In this document: positions 24,191-32,574 of the stretch, one piece after another
How positions within the stretch are numbered: position 1 is the first letter of the stretch
How the letters are laid out: every line of letters begins with the position of its first letter
Assembly (NCBI GenBank): GCA_963753485.1
Contig: CAVWCL010000003.1
Location: 124,001 to 188,000 of the forward strand
Direction of reading: 5' to 3'
DNA from: CAWDLX01 sp963753485
Lineage (GTDB): Bacteria; Actinomycetota; Actinomycetes; Mycobacteriales; Micromonosporaceae
DNA length: 64,000 bases
Made by a program: the position numbers and the translations under genes
Notes under the pieces: generated by a model
Database searches by the model: none
Told to the model about the DNA's origin: nothing
Seen by the model: the letters and a program-made list of their open reading frames with translations, nothing else

Positions 24191-25468
24191 TCACTGCTCG
24201 ATCCCCAGCGGGCTGCTGACCTTGTCGGCGCTGCGATCCGAGTCCTGGCGGGGTGGGCTGGCGGTGATGGTCAGGTCGCGCGGCACGGCCGGCAGCACCC
24301 GGGCGAAGTAGTCGTCGCGCGCCGCGGTGGTGCCGATATCGCGCCCGGCCGCCTCGGAGAGGAACCACCGGTGCTCCAGCACCTCGTGGAAGACCTCCAC
24401 TTCGTCCAAGCGGTCGCGCAGCTCGGCCGGGATGGTACTGACCACCGGGTCGTACACCTCGGTGAGCCACCGGTTGGCGGCCACCGCCTCGGGCACCGGC
24501 CGGTGCCCGGAGCGCTCCAGGTGGCAGCGGTAGCTGGCCATGTCGTTGAGCAGCCGGCGGGCCTGGTTCTCCTGAGCCACCAGGCCGGTGCGGGTGAAGA
24601 GATGGCGGCGGTGGTGACCGGGCTCGGCGACCCGGGTGTGCAGCCGGAGCCGGTTGCCGTCCCCGGCGTCGACCAGCTCCACCTCATCGACGTCGAAGCC
24701 GAGCTGGTTGAGCCGGCGCAACCGTTCGCCGATGCGGTAGCGCTGCTCGGCCGGGAGCACGGTGTCCTCGCGGGTCAGCTCGGACCAGAGCGCGCCGTAG
24801 CGGGCGGGGATCTCCTCGGCGACCGCGACCGGGTCGACGTCGTCGGGCAGTACCCCACCGGCCTGCAGGTCGAACAGCTCGCCGCCGACCCGCTCGGCGG
24901 CGAGCTCCACGTCGTACCCGCGCTGGCCGTGGGTCAGGGTGTCGTGGGTCTCAGAGGTCTCGGCGTCGACGAGGTAGGCCGCGAGTGCGCCGGCGTCCAA
25001 CCGGAACAGCGTGTTCGACAGCGAGCAGTCGCCCCACATGAATCCGGCCACGTGTAGCCGTACCAGCAGCTCGACCATGGCGTCGAGCAGCTTGTCGGTG
25101 GGCTGGCCGCCCCGCGGGTTGGCGAAGAGCGCGCGGTAGGACACCGAGTGCTCGAGGAACCGGGTGACCAGCACCGCCTCCAGGCCCCTCGGGCGATCCA
25201 CGACGATGCCGAGGACCTCGACCGCCGGCACCCCGATCTCACCGAGGTGGCGTAGTAGACGGTACTCCCGGCGGGCGAGCCGCTCGTCGAGCTCCTTGAG
25301 CGCAAACACCTGCCCGCCCTCGGCCACGAAGCGCACGGTGTGCCGGGAGATCCCGCGTTGGCGGATCTCGACCAGGCGGTCGTCGACCCAGCCGGCCATC
25401 GGGTCCCGCCACGGCAACGAGAGCAACCCGGTGGTGCTCTCCGCCGGCGGCGCGAAGACAAACCGCAC
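24191..25468 (-). CDS. DUF4032 / lipopolysaccharide-kinase-like (RIO/WaaP fold) protein
   Basis: 425 residues. The N-terminal half is kinase-like: 'QVFALKELDERLARREYRLL' gives the ATP lysine and helix-C glutamate, 'FMWGDCSLSNTLF' is a catalytic-loop equivalent (D...N), and 'AYLVDAETSE' gives the metal aspartate. The C-terminal half is the DUF4032 region. The GTG at 25468 has GGAGG at proper spacing; the GTG 18 bases earlier does not. It follows the PheS-related ligase by 39 bases on the same strand and is likely cotranscribed. It may phosphorylate a small molecule or lipid; not characterised. Confidence 0.7.
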   Translation of the reverse strand: MRFVFAPPAESTTGLLSLPWRDPMAGWVDDRLVEIRQRGISRHTVRFVAEGGQVFALKELDERLARREYRLLRHLGEIGVPAVEVLGIVVDRPRGLEAVLVTRFLEHSVSYRALFANPRGGQPTDKLLDAMVELLVRLHVAGFMWGDCSLSNTLFRLDAGALAAYLVDAETSETHDTLTHGQRGYDVELAAERVGGELFDLQAGGVLPDDVDPVAVAEEIPARYGALWSELTREDTVLPAEQRYRIGERLRRLNQLGFDVDEVELVDAGDGNRLRLHTRVAEPGHHRRHLFTRTGLVAQENQARRLLNDMASYRCHLERSGHRPVPEAVAANRWLTEVYDPVVSTIPAELRDRLDEVEVFHEVLEHRWFLSEAAGRDIGTTAARDDYFARVLPAVPRDLTITASPPRQDSDRSADKVSSPLGIEQ

Positions 25469-25507
25469 GAGGACCGCCTCCCTCACACCGGTGCGGCCAT
25501 GATGCTC

Positions 25508-26611
25508 TCACGGCGCCGCCGCGGCCCACTCGGACACGTCGCCCTCGTGCAACCCGCGGTACACCCGGTCGCGCAGCCGGTTCGCCTGCGCCGCGGTCAG
25601 CGTACGGTCGAGATCGCACAGCACGATGCGGACCAGGAGGTTCTTCTGCCCGCTCCGCAGGCCCATCCGGGCCCGCGCGGAGTCCGGGAGATCGTCGTAC
25701 CCGGTGTCGGCGAGCACCCGCACCTCCTGCACCGCCGACGCGTCCGGCCCGAGCAGCTCGCGCACCCGGTCGCCGAGGAGCTCGGCGTCGAGCCCGGCGT
25801 CGACGGCGAGGGAGAGATCGCGGCGCACCGGTGGCTGGTTGGAGACCGGCCGGTACGGCGTGAGGTCGGTGAGCTGCTCGCGGACCCGGCGGTCGTCGCA
25901 CCGCAGCAGCCGGATGTCGTCGATGCCTTTGACCAGCATGGTGAGCCGGTCCAGCCCCAGGCCCATGGCCAGCCCGCTGGCCTGCGCCGGCAGGCCCGAG
26001 CCGGCCAGCACCTGCGGATGGGCCAGGCCGCACTCGCCGACTTCGACCGGCCCGGCCGGGCCGTCCACATAGATCTCCCGTCCGGCCAGCGTGTACGGGT
26101 GCACGTTGGGCACGGTACGGCTGGGCCAGCCGGGCAGCACCGCCGCCACCACCAGCCGGACCATCTCCTCCAGATCGGCCTCGGTCAGCGCCGGGCCAGC
26201 GGGCCGCACGCGCCACAGGTCGAGCTGGTGCGGGTCGCCAACGTGCACGCGGTCGATCACGTCACGGCGGTGGCAGAGACCGGGCACGCTGAGCACGACC
26301 TCGCCGGCACTGTGTCGCGCAAGGTCGTGCAGGAGCGCCGGCACGTGGGCGGTGGTGTGGGAGCGAAGCATCCGGTCCCCATCGAGGTAGTGGCTGTAGC
26401 GGCGATCGCGGGTCACCGCGTCGGGCTGGTAGCGCAGCCGGTCGTAGTTCTCCGCAACGGTGACGATCCGGGCGCCACGGTGGCGGCGGACCGGAACCGC
26501 CCAGGCATGGCCCAGGACGGTTTCGATGGTGTCGACCACGAGCTGGAGGGCGTGGTGGCCCTCGGCCGGGTCGGTGAGGTCGCGCAGCTGTAGCAGGTCT
26601 TTGGTGGGCAT
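25508..26611 (-). CDS. PheS-related ligase (SrmL type): PheRS-like catalytic core fused to FDX-ACB domain
   Basis: 367 residues; ATG 26611 follows GAGGAG. Residues 1-265 match the class II catalytic core of phenylalanyl-tRNA synthetase alpha ('LRSHTTAHVPALL' motif 2 region, 'EVGECGLAHPQVL', 'GLAMGLGLDRLTMLVKGIDD' motif 3). Residues 270-367 look like the ferredoxin-fold anticodon-binding domain normally found at the end of PheT ('PVRRDLSLAVD', 'GQKNLLVRIVLCDLDRTLT'). Both are on one chain without a beta subunit, as in the stand-alone actinobacterial 'mystery ligase' family. Acceptor unknown: tRNA or a carboxylate. The leader peptide and terminator upstream suggest control by attenuation, as for true synthetase genes. 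Confidence 0.8.
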   Translation of the reverse strand: MPTKDLLQLRDLTDPAEGHHALQLVVDTIETVLGHAWAVPVRRHRGARIVTVAENYDRLRYQPDAVTRDRRYSHYLDGDRMLRSHTTAHVPALLHDLARHSAGEVVLSVPGLCHRRDVIDRVHVGDPHQLDLWRVRPAGPALTEADLEEMVRLVVAAVLPGWPSRTVPNVHPYTLAGREIYVDGPAGPVEVGECGLAHPQVLAGSGLPAQASGLAMGLGLDRLTMLVKGIDDIRLLRCDDRRVREQLTDLTPYRPVSNQPPVRRDLSLAVDAGLDAELLGDRVRELLGPDASAVQEVRVLADTGYDDLPDSARARMGLRSGQKNLLVRIVLCDLDRTLTAAQANRLRDRVYRGLHEGDVSEWAAAAP

Positions 26612-26650
26612 CGGATTCTCCTCGCACGCGGGATGGGCGGACACGACAAA

Positions 26651-26671
26651 GCCCCCGGTCTCACCGGGGGC
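26651..26671 (-). terminator. Attenuator-type terminator hairpin before the PheS-related gene
   Basis: On the minus strand GCCCCCGGT-GAG-ACCGGGGGC is followed by TTTG, a compact intrinsic terminator 39 bases before the gene start. The upstream leader frame contains GGCCCCCGG, a second copy of the 5' arm, which could pair with the 3' arm instead and act as an antiterminator. Confidence 0.7.
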
Positions 26672-26696
26672 TTGCCGGCCGTGCGAGGTCAGCTGA

Positions 26697-26756
26697 TCAG
26701 CACGCCGGGGGGCCACCGGTGATCCGGGGGCCGGTAAACAGCGGGCTGTACGTCAT
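26697..26756 (-). CDS. Putative 19-residue leader peptide
   Basis: ATG at 26756 to TGA at 26697 encodes 'MTYSPLFTGPRITGGPPAC'. It ends 25 bases before the terminator hairpin of the PheS-related gene and contains the alternative pairing segment at codons 9-11 (GGC CCC CGG). Ribosome position on this frame would decide between hairpins. There is no run of one codon, although Tyr, Phe and the terminal Pro-Pro-Ala-Cys could be the sensed residues. The ribosome site is weak. Confidence 0.5.
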   Translation of the reverse strand: MTYSPLFTGPRITGGPPAC

Positions 26757-26819
26757 GGGTCTACTGTGCCACGCCGGAGCCGGGCCGCGCCAGCATCAAG
26801 GCCGGCCTACGATCGGCAG

Positions 26820-27332
26820 GTGCCCACCGACGACCCGGGCCTGGCCCGACTCAACCAGTTGCCGCCGCCGGATGCGGCCGGCGCGCTGCGAGCCTGCTGC
26901 GCGGCCCCGGTGTGGCTCGACCGGATGGTGACCGGCCGCCCGTACCCGGACCGGCCGGCGCTGCTGGCGCGCGGGCTGGCGACGCTGGCCGGGCTCGACT
27001 GGAGCCAGGTGCGCCAGGCGGTGGACGCGCACCCGCGCATCGGCGAGCGGGTGGCCGGCGACGGGGTCGAGGCCGCGTGGTCGCGGCGGGAGCAGGCCGG
27101 CATGGAAGGCTCGGGCAGTGACCTGCGAGCCGCGCTCGCCGAGGCGAACCGCGCCTACGAGAACCGTTTCGGCCACACCTTCCTCATCTTCGCCACCGGC
27201 CGGACCGACGCCGAGATGCTGGCCGCCGCACAGGCCCGGCTGGCGAACTCCGACTCCGACGAGCAGGCCGTCGTGCGGGTCGAGCTGGCCCGCATCGTCT
27301 CCCTGCGCCTGAACCGGATGCTGGACGGATGA
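26820..27332 (+). CDS. uraD: OHCU decarboxylase
   Basis: 170 residues. It decarboxylates 2-oxo-4-hydroxy-4-carboxy-5-ureidoimidazoline to S-allantoin, the last step of urate oxidation. The diagnostic motifs are 'DAHPRIGER' (active-site His) and 'NRFGHTFLIFATGR', plus the C-terminal 'ELARIVSLRLNRML'. GTG 26820 gives the family length. The stop overlaps the ATG of uraH (ATGA). It opens the seven-gene urate-to-malate operon and is divergent from the PheS-related gene. Confidence 0.95.
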   Translation: MPTDDPGLARLNQLPPPDAAGALRACCAAPVWLDRMVTGRPYPDRPALLARGLATLAGLDWSQVRQAVDAHPRIGERVAGDGVEAAWSRREQAGMEGSGSDLRAALAEANRAYENRFGHTFLIFATGRTDAEMLAAAQARLANSDSDEQAVVRVELARIVSLRLNRMLDG

Positions 27333-27646
27333 CTCTGTCCACCCACGTCCTCGACCTGGCGCTCGGCGAGCCGGTGCCGGGCTTGGCGGTGCGCCTTGAC
27401 CGGGAGGTCGACGGCGGCTGGGTCGAGATCGCGGCCGGGAGCACCGATAGCGACGGTCGGTTGCGCGACTGGGTGCCGGCCGCCCAGTGGCACGCCGGCC
27501 GGTACCGGATCACGTTCGACACCGCCGCACGCTCGGCCTTCTTCCCCCAGGTGTGCATCCTCTTCGCGGTCGCCGATCCGGCGCGCCACCACCATGTTCC
27601 ATTGCTGTTGAGCCCGTACGGCTACACCACCTACCGGGGGAGCTGA
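27329..27646 (+). CDS. uraH: 5-hydroxyisourate hydrolase
   Basis: 105 residues of the transthyretin-like family. 'LSTHVLDLALGEPVPGLAV' holds the active-site His and the C-terminus is 'SPYGYTTYRGS', the YRGS signature that separates the hydrolase from transthyretin. It opens the ring of 5-hydroxyisourate made by uricase to OHCU. It is coupled to uraD before it and abuts the uricase gene. Confidence 0.97.
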   Translation: MTLSTHVLDLALGEPVPGLAVRLDREVDGGWVEIAAGSTDSDGRLRDWVPAAQWHAGRYRITFDTAARSAFFPQVCILFAVADPARHHHVPLLLSPYGYTTYRGS

Positions 27647-28540
27647 ATGTCCACTGTGTTGGGAGCCAACAACTACGGCAAGGCGGAGACCCGCCTGGTC
27701 TGGGTGGGGCGCGACGGTGGCGAGCACGAGCTGGTCGACCTGACGGTCGGCGTCGCGCTGGCCGGCGACCTCGCCGAGACCCACCTCACCGGCGACAACG
27801 CGAACGTGCTGCCGACCGACACCCAGAAGAACACGGTCTACGCCTTCGCCCGCCGGTACGGGGTGGGCCAGATCGAGGATTTCGGGCTGCGTCTGGCCCG
27901 CCACTTCGTGCATACCCAGCCGGCCATCCGGATGGCCCGGATCGAGATCGAGCAGCACGCCTGGCGCCGGCTCGGGCCGCACTCGTTCGCCCGCGAGGGC
28001 GGTGGCACCCGGCGCGCGGCGCTCACCTACGACGGCGAGCACACCCACGTCCTGTCCGGCGTCAGCGGGCTGGTGCTGCTCAACTCGACCGGCTCGGAGT
28101 TTCACGGCTTCGCCCGGGACCAGTACACGACATTGGCCGAGGCGCACGACCGCGTCCTGGCCACGGCTGTCGATGCCTGGTGGCGCCACGACAGCCCAAG
28201 CTCCGAGGGGGCCGAACAGGCGGGCTGGCCGGACTGGGCGGCGAGTTTCGCCTCCGCGCTGGGCGCGCTGGTCGACACGTTCGTCGGCACCCACAGCCTC
28301 TCGCTGCAGCAGACTCTCTACGCGATGGGGGCCGCGGTCGTGGAGACCTGTCCCGGCGTGCCCGAGATCCGCCTGTCGCTGCCGAACCGGCACCACTACC
28401 TCGTCGAGCTCGACGCGTTCGGTCTGGACAACCCGGGCACGGTGTTCCATGCGGCCGACCGCCCGTACGGGCTGATCGAGGGTACGGTGCTGCGCGCCGA
28501 CGCGGCGCCGGCCCCGCTGGCCTGGTCGCTGCCGCGCTGA
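27647..28540 (+). CDS. uox: Urate oxidase (uricase)
   Basis: 297 residues, normal length, cofactor-free T-fold enzyme converting urate, O2 and water to 5-hydroxyisourate and H2O2. The motif 'NVLPTDTQKNTVYAFAR' has the catalytic Thr/Lys region, 'GVSGLVLLNSTGSEFHGF' is the second substrate loop, and 'LPNRHHYLVELDAFGLDNPG' is the C-terminal signature. It starts directly after the uraH stop behind GGGGGAG. Confidence 0.97.
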   Translation: MSTVLGANNYGKAETRLVWVGRDGGEHELVDLTVGVALAGDLAETHLTGDNANVLPTDTQKNTVYAFARRYGVGQIEDFGLRLARHFVHTQPAIRMARIEIEQHAWRRLGPHSFAREGGGTRRAALTYDGEHTHVLSGVSGLVLLNSTGSEFHGFARDQYTTLAEAHDRVLATAVDAWWRHDSPSSEGAEQAGWPDWAASFASALGALVDTFVGTHSLSLQQTLYAMGAAVVETCPGVPEIRLSLPNRHHYLVELDAFGLDNPGTVFHAADRPYGLIEGTVLRADAAPAPLAWSLPR

Positions 28541-28574
28541 CGGTCCGCCGCCGGCAGGCAGTACCCTTCCAGGG

Positions 28575-30101
28575 GTGAGCGTGGAGATCCTTACCGGGCC
28601 GGCCCTGGCGTTCGTCGACGACCTGCAGCGCCGGTTCGGCCCCCGCCGCGAGGAGCTCCTGCGGGCCCGGACCGCCCGCCGCGCCGAGATCGCCCGCGGC
28701 GCTCGACTGGACTTCCTCGCCGAGACCAGGAGTATCCGGGAGTCGGCGTGGCTGGTGCCGCCGCCGGCGCCGGGGCTGGCCGACCGGCGAGTGGAGATCA
28801 CCGGCCCGACCGAGCGCAAGATGGCGATCAACGCGTTGAACTCCGGCGCCTCGGTGTGGCTGGCCGACCTCGAGGACGCCAACACTCCACACTGGACAAA
28901 TGTGCTCGGCGGTCAGGTCAACCTCTACGACGCGGTACGCGCCACGATCGCCTACGACTCCCCGGACGGGCGCCGCTACCAGCTCACCGCGGGCGACGGG
29001 CCGACGATCGTCATGCGCCCGCGAGGCTGGCACCTGCCCGAGCGGCACCTGCTGGTCGATGGTGCGCCGGCGGCGGGCGCCCTGGTCGACGCCGGACTCT
29101 ACCTGTTCCACAATGCGGCCGAGCTGGTACGCCGGGGTCGCGGGCCGTACCTCTACCTGCCGAAGCTGGAGAGCCACCTCGAAGCTCGACTGTGGAACGA
29201 CGTGTTCGACCACGCCGAGGCCGGCCTGGGGCTGGCCCCGGGTACGATCCGCGCCACCGTGCTGATCGAGACGATCCCGGCGGCGTTCGAGATGGACGAG
29301 ATCCTGTGGGAGCTGCGAGCACACGCGGCCGGCTTGAACGCCGGCCGGTGGGACTACCTGTTCAGCATCATCAAGAACTTCCGCGATGCCGGCGCGGCGT
29401 TCGTGCTGCCGGACCGGGGCACGGTGAGCATGACCGCGCCGTTCATGCGCGCCTATACCGAGCTGCTCGTGGCCACCTGTCACCGCCGGGGCGCGATGGC
29501 GATCGGCGGGATGGCGGCCTTCATCCCGAGCCGCCGTGACCCCGAGGTCAACGCGGTCGCGCTGGCGAAGGTGCGGGCCGACAAGGAGCGGGAGGCCGGC
29601 GACGGCTTCGACGGCTCCTGGGTCGCTCATCCCGACCTGGTGCCCATCTGTCGCGAGGTCTTCGACGCGGTCCTCGGCGATCGACCCAACCAGCTCGACC
29701 GCCACCGTGACGAGGTGCGCTTCGGTGCCGACGCGCTGCTCGCGGTGGACAAGACCCCGGGCGCGGTGACCCTGTCCGGCCTGCGCACCAACATCTCGGT
29801 CGGGGTGCGCTACCTCGCCTCGTGGCTGTCGGGCAACGGGGCGGCCGCGATCGACAACCTGATGGAGGATGCCGCCACCGCTGAGATCTCCCGATCGCAG
29901 ATCTGGCAGTGGGTGCACAACGGGGTGCGGCTGGAGACCGGCGAGCCGGTGACCGCCGAGCTGGTGCGGCGCCTGCTCGCCGAGGACCCGACGCTGCTCG
30001 GCGACGAGTACGGGGCCGCCCGCACGCTGTTTCTGCGCGTGGCGCTCGCCGACGACTTCGAGGAGTTCCTGACCCTGCCTGCCTACGAGCTGATCGACTG
30101 A
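28575..30101 (+). CDS. aceB: Malate synthase A
   Basis: 508 residues, the short A-type enzyme that condenses glyoxylate with acetyl-CoA. 'AINALNSGASVWLADLEDAN', 'VMRPRGWHLPE', 'LPKLESHLEARLWNDVF' and 'LIETIPAAFEMDEILWELR' are diagnostic, with the Mg-binding Glu and Asp in the last two regions. Its place after uricase and before allantoinase shows that it consumes the glyoxylate released from allantoin rather than serving an acetate glyoxylate shunt. Its stop overlaps the next ATG (TGATG). Confidence 0.97.
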   Translation: MSVEILTGPALAFVDDLQRRFGPRREELLRARTARRAEIARGARLDFLAETRSIRESAWLVPPPAPGLADRRVEITGPTERKMAINALNSGASVWLADLEDANTPHWTNVLGGQVNLYDAVRATIAYDSPDGRRYQLTAGDGPTIVMRPRGWHLPERHLLVDGAPAAGALVDAGLYLFHNAAELVRRGRGPYLYLPKLESHLEARLWNDVFDHAEAGLGLAPGTIRATVLIETIPAAFEMDEILWELRAHAAGLNAGRWDYLFSIIKNFRDAGAAFVLPDRGTVSMTAPFMRAYTELLVATCHRRGAMAIGGMAAFIPSRRDPEVNAVALAKVRADKEREAGDGFDGSWVAHPDLVPICREVFDAVLGDRPNQLDRHRDEVRFGADALLAVDKTPGAVTLSGLRTNISVGVRYLASWLSGNGAAAIDNLMEDAATAEISRSQIWQWVHNGVRLETGEPVTAELVRRLLAEDPTLLGDEYGAARTLFLRVALADDFEEFLTLPAYELID

Positions 30102-31270
30102 TGCTCCCCACCGAGGTGCTCACCGAGCTCGACGCGATCCTCGGTCCGGTCGACGCCTGGCTGGGCCGGCACTACCCCGGTGAGCCCCGGACCCGCCAGC
30201 CGGTGCACACCGTCTACGTGCCGGCCGACCGGTATGCGGCCGGTCTCGCGGCCCGCTACGGGGCCCACGCGCGGGCCGCGGTCGTTGAACACGGCCCGCT
30301 ACCGTTCGACGACGCGATCGTCGACCGGGTGCTGGCGAAGCTCGACCGGGAGCCGGTCGAGGATCTGCGCATCGACTTCGAGGATGGCTACGGCGTCCGC
30401 GACGACGCGGAGGAAGACGCTGCCGCGGTGGCCGCGGCGGCCGCCCTGGCGGGTGACGCGTCCCGGCCGCCGCTGGTCGGCCTGCGCTGCAAGAGCCTCG
30501 AAGCCACCACCCGACGGCGTGCGGTCCGCACGATCGACGTGTTCCTGGACGCGCTGGGCAGCGCGCCGCCGGACGGGTTCGTGATCACGTTGCCGAAGGT
30601 GAGCGCGCCGGCCCAGGCGCGCGCGATGGTTGTCCTGTGTGGACACCTGGAGGCCGCCAACGGGCTCACCCCCGGCCGGCTGCGCTTCGAGATGCAGATC
30701 GAAACCCCGCCGGCTGTCATCGGTACGGACGGGGCCGCCACGGTGGCCCAGCTCATCGAGGCCGCCGCCGGACGCTGCGTCGGGCTGCACTTCGGCACCT
30801 ACGACTACAGCACCGCTCTCGGCATCGCCCCCCATCTGCAGAGCCTGGAGCACCCGGCGGCCGACCTCGCCAAGGCGGTCATGCAGGTGGCCGCGGCCGG
30901 CACCGGCGTACGGCTGTCGGACGGGTCGACCAACGTGCTGCCGGTGGGCACGACGGCGGACGTACGGGCCGCCTGGCAGCTGCACGCCCGGCTGGTACGG
31001 CGATCGCTGGAGCGCGGCTTCTACCAAGGGTGGGACCTGCACCCGGCGCAACTGCCGACCCGGTACGGGGCGACGTATGCGTTCTACCGCGAAGCTGCGC
31101 CGGCGGCGGCCGACCGGCTGGCGCGCTACCGCGGCCGCAGCTCCGGCGGTGTGCTCGACGAGCCCGCCACCGCCCGGTCGCTGGCCCGGTTCCTGCTGCG
31201 CGGACTGGACTGCGGCGCGCTCGACCCCGCCGACGTGCCGTTCGAGCGGGCCATCCTGGAGACCTACTGA
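30101..31270 (+). CDS. DUF6986 protein, HpcH/HpaI-citrate lyase-beta fold
   Basis: 389 residues with the TIM-barrel pattern of the malyl-CoA/citrate lyase beta family: 'LRIDFEDGYGVRDDAEEDA' (acidic metal loop), 'GFVITLPKVSAPAQARAM', 'LRFEMQIETPPAVIG' (metal Glu) and 'GRCVGLHFGTYDYSTALGI'. The fold is that of malate synthase, its upstream neighbour, and it is coupled on both sides (TGATG before, ACTGATGG after). The operon lacks a recognisable ureidoglycolate lyase, so this protein is a candidate for the step releasing glyoxylate from ureidoglycolate; it might instead act on a C4 hydroxyacid. No function is established that I know. Confidence 0.75.
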   Translation: MLPTEVLTELDAILGPVDAWLGRHYPGEPRTRQPVHTVYVPADRYAAGLAARYGAHARAAVVEHGPLPFDDAIVDRVLAKLDREPVEDLRIDFEDGYGVRDDAEEDAAAVAAAAALAGDASRPPLVGLRCKSLEATTRRRAVRTIDVFLDALGSAPPDGFVITLPKVSAPAQARAMVVLCGHLEAANGLTPGRLRFEMQIETPPAVIGTDGAATVAQLIEAAAGRCVGLHFGTYDYSTALGIAPHLQSLEHPAADLAKAVMQVAAAGTGVRLSDGSTNVLPVGTTADVRAAWQLHARLVRRSLERGFYQGWDLHPAQLPTRYGATYAFYREAAPAAADRLARYRGRSSGGVLDEPATARSLARFLLRGLDCGALDPADVPFERAILETY

Positions 31271-32574
31271 TGGACCTCGTGCTGCGCTCGCGCCGGGTGG
31301 TGCTGCCGACCGGGGAAGCCCCGGCCACCGTGATCGTCTCGGCCGGCCGGATCACCGACATCCGGCCGTACCAGGATGGGCCGGGCGACGTGGTCGAGCT
31401 GGGCGACCTGGCACTGCTGCCCGGGCTGGTCGACACCCACGTGCACGTCAACGAGCCCGGCCGCACCGAGTGGGAGGGGTTCGACACCGCGACCCGCGCC
31501 GCCGCGGCCGGCGGGGTCACCGCCATCGTCGACATGCCGCTCAACGCGATTCCGCCCACAGTGGACCTCGCCGCCCTGAATCGCAAGCGGGCGGCCGCGT
31601 CCGGCCGGTGCTACGTCGACGTCGGCTTCTGGGGTGGCGCGGTGCCGGGAAATGTGGGCGCGTTGGCGGCCCTGCAGGCCGCCGGCGTCTTCGGGTTCAA
31701 GGCGTTCCTCGTCGACTCGGGGGTGCCCGAGTTCCCGCCGCTGGACCGGTCCGGTCTGGCCACCGTGCTGGCGGCGGTGGATGCGCTGCTGGTGCTGCAC
31801 GCGGAGGCGCCGGGCGCGCTGCGGCCGGCGCCGTCATCGCCGCGGTACGTGGACTTCCTCGGCTCCCGCCCGGCGGCGGCCGAGGTCGAGGCGATCGAGC
31901 TGGCGGTGGAGCTGGCCGGCGCCACCGGTGCCAGGGTGCACATCCTGCACCTGTCCGCGGCGGCCGCGCTGCCGGTCATCGCCACCGCCCAGGCCCGGGG
32001 CGTGCGGATCACCGCCGAGACGTGCCCGCACTACCTCACCATCGGCGCCGAGCAGGTGCCCGACGGCGCCACCGAGTTCAAATGCTGCCCGCCGATCCGC
32101 GACGCCGCGAACCAGGAACTGCTCTGGCGTGCGCTCGCCGACGGGGTGCTCGGCTGCGTGGTCTCGGACCACTCGCCGTGCCCGCCCGCGCTCAAGGGCC
32201 GGGACACGGGAGACTTCGCCGCCGCCTGGGGCGGCATCTCGTCGCTGCAGCTGGGCCTGCCGCTGATCTGGACCGCCGCCCGGGCTCGCGGGCACCGGCT
32301 GGCCGACGTGGTGACCTGGATGGCCCGCAACCCGGCCGACCTGGTCGGCCTGTTCCACAAGGGACGCATCGACGTGGGGGCCGACGCCGACCTCGTCGCG
32401 TTCGATCCGGATTCCCAGTTCACCGTCGACCCGGCCCAGCTGAACCATCGCCATCCGATCACCCCGTACGCCGGCCGCCGGCTGGACGGTGTGATCCGCC
32501 ACACCTGGCTGCGCGGCGTACCGGTGGACGGTCAGCACGCCCATGGGGAACTTCTGCGCCGAGGTGAACGATGA
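31270..32574 (+). CDS. allB: Allantoinase
   Basis: 434 residues of the cyclic amidohydrolase family. Metal ligands: 'LVDTHVHVNEPGRTEWEGF' (HxH), the carbamylated Lys in 'FGFKAFLVDSG', 'VHILHLSAAAAL', 'ITAETCPHYLT' and the Asp of 'VVSDHSPCPPALK'. 'AETCPHYL' and 'SDHSPC' are typical of allantoinase rather than dihydropyrimidinase. It hydrolyses allantoin to allantoate. Coupled to DUF6986 upstream and overlapping allantoicase downstream (ATGA). Confidence 0.96.
   Translation: MDLVLRSRRVVLPTGEAPATVIVSAGRITDIRPYQDGPGDVVELGDLALLPGLVDTHVHVNEPGRTEWEGFDTATRAAAAGGVTAIVDMPLNAIPPTVDLAALNRKRAAASGRCYVDVGFWGGAVPGNVGALAALQAAGVFGFKAFLVDSGVPEFPPLDRSGLATVLAAVDALLVLHAEAPGALRPAPSSPRYVDFLGSRPAAAEVEAIELAVELAGATGARVHILHLSAAAALPVIATAQARGVRITAETCPHYLTIGAEQVPDGATEFKCCPPIRDAANQELLWRALADGVLGCVVSDHSPCPPALKGRDTGDFAAAWGGISSLQLGLPLIWTAARARGHRLADVVTWMARNPADLVGLFHKGRIDVGADADLVAFDPDSQFTVDPAQLNHRHPITPYAGRRLDGVIRHTWLRGVPVDGQHAHGELLRRGER

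Noticed and set aside
24137..25057. 306-codon plus-strand frame antisense to the DUF4032 gene
   Set aside because: Shadow frame; the minus strand has a recognisable kinase-like fold and ribosome site.
28080..29918. 612-codon minus-strand frame over malate synthase and uricase
   Set aside because: Antisense shadow of two unmistakable enzymes.
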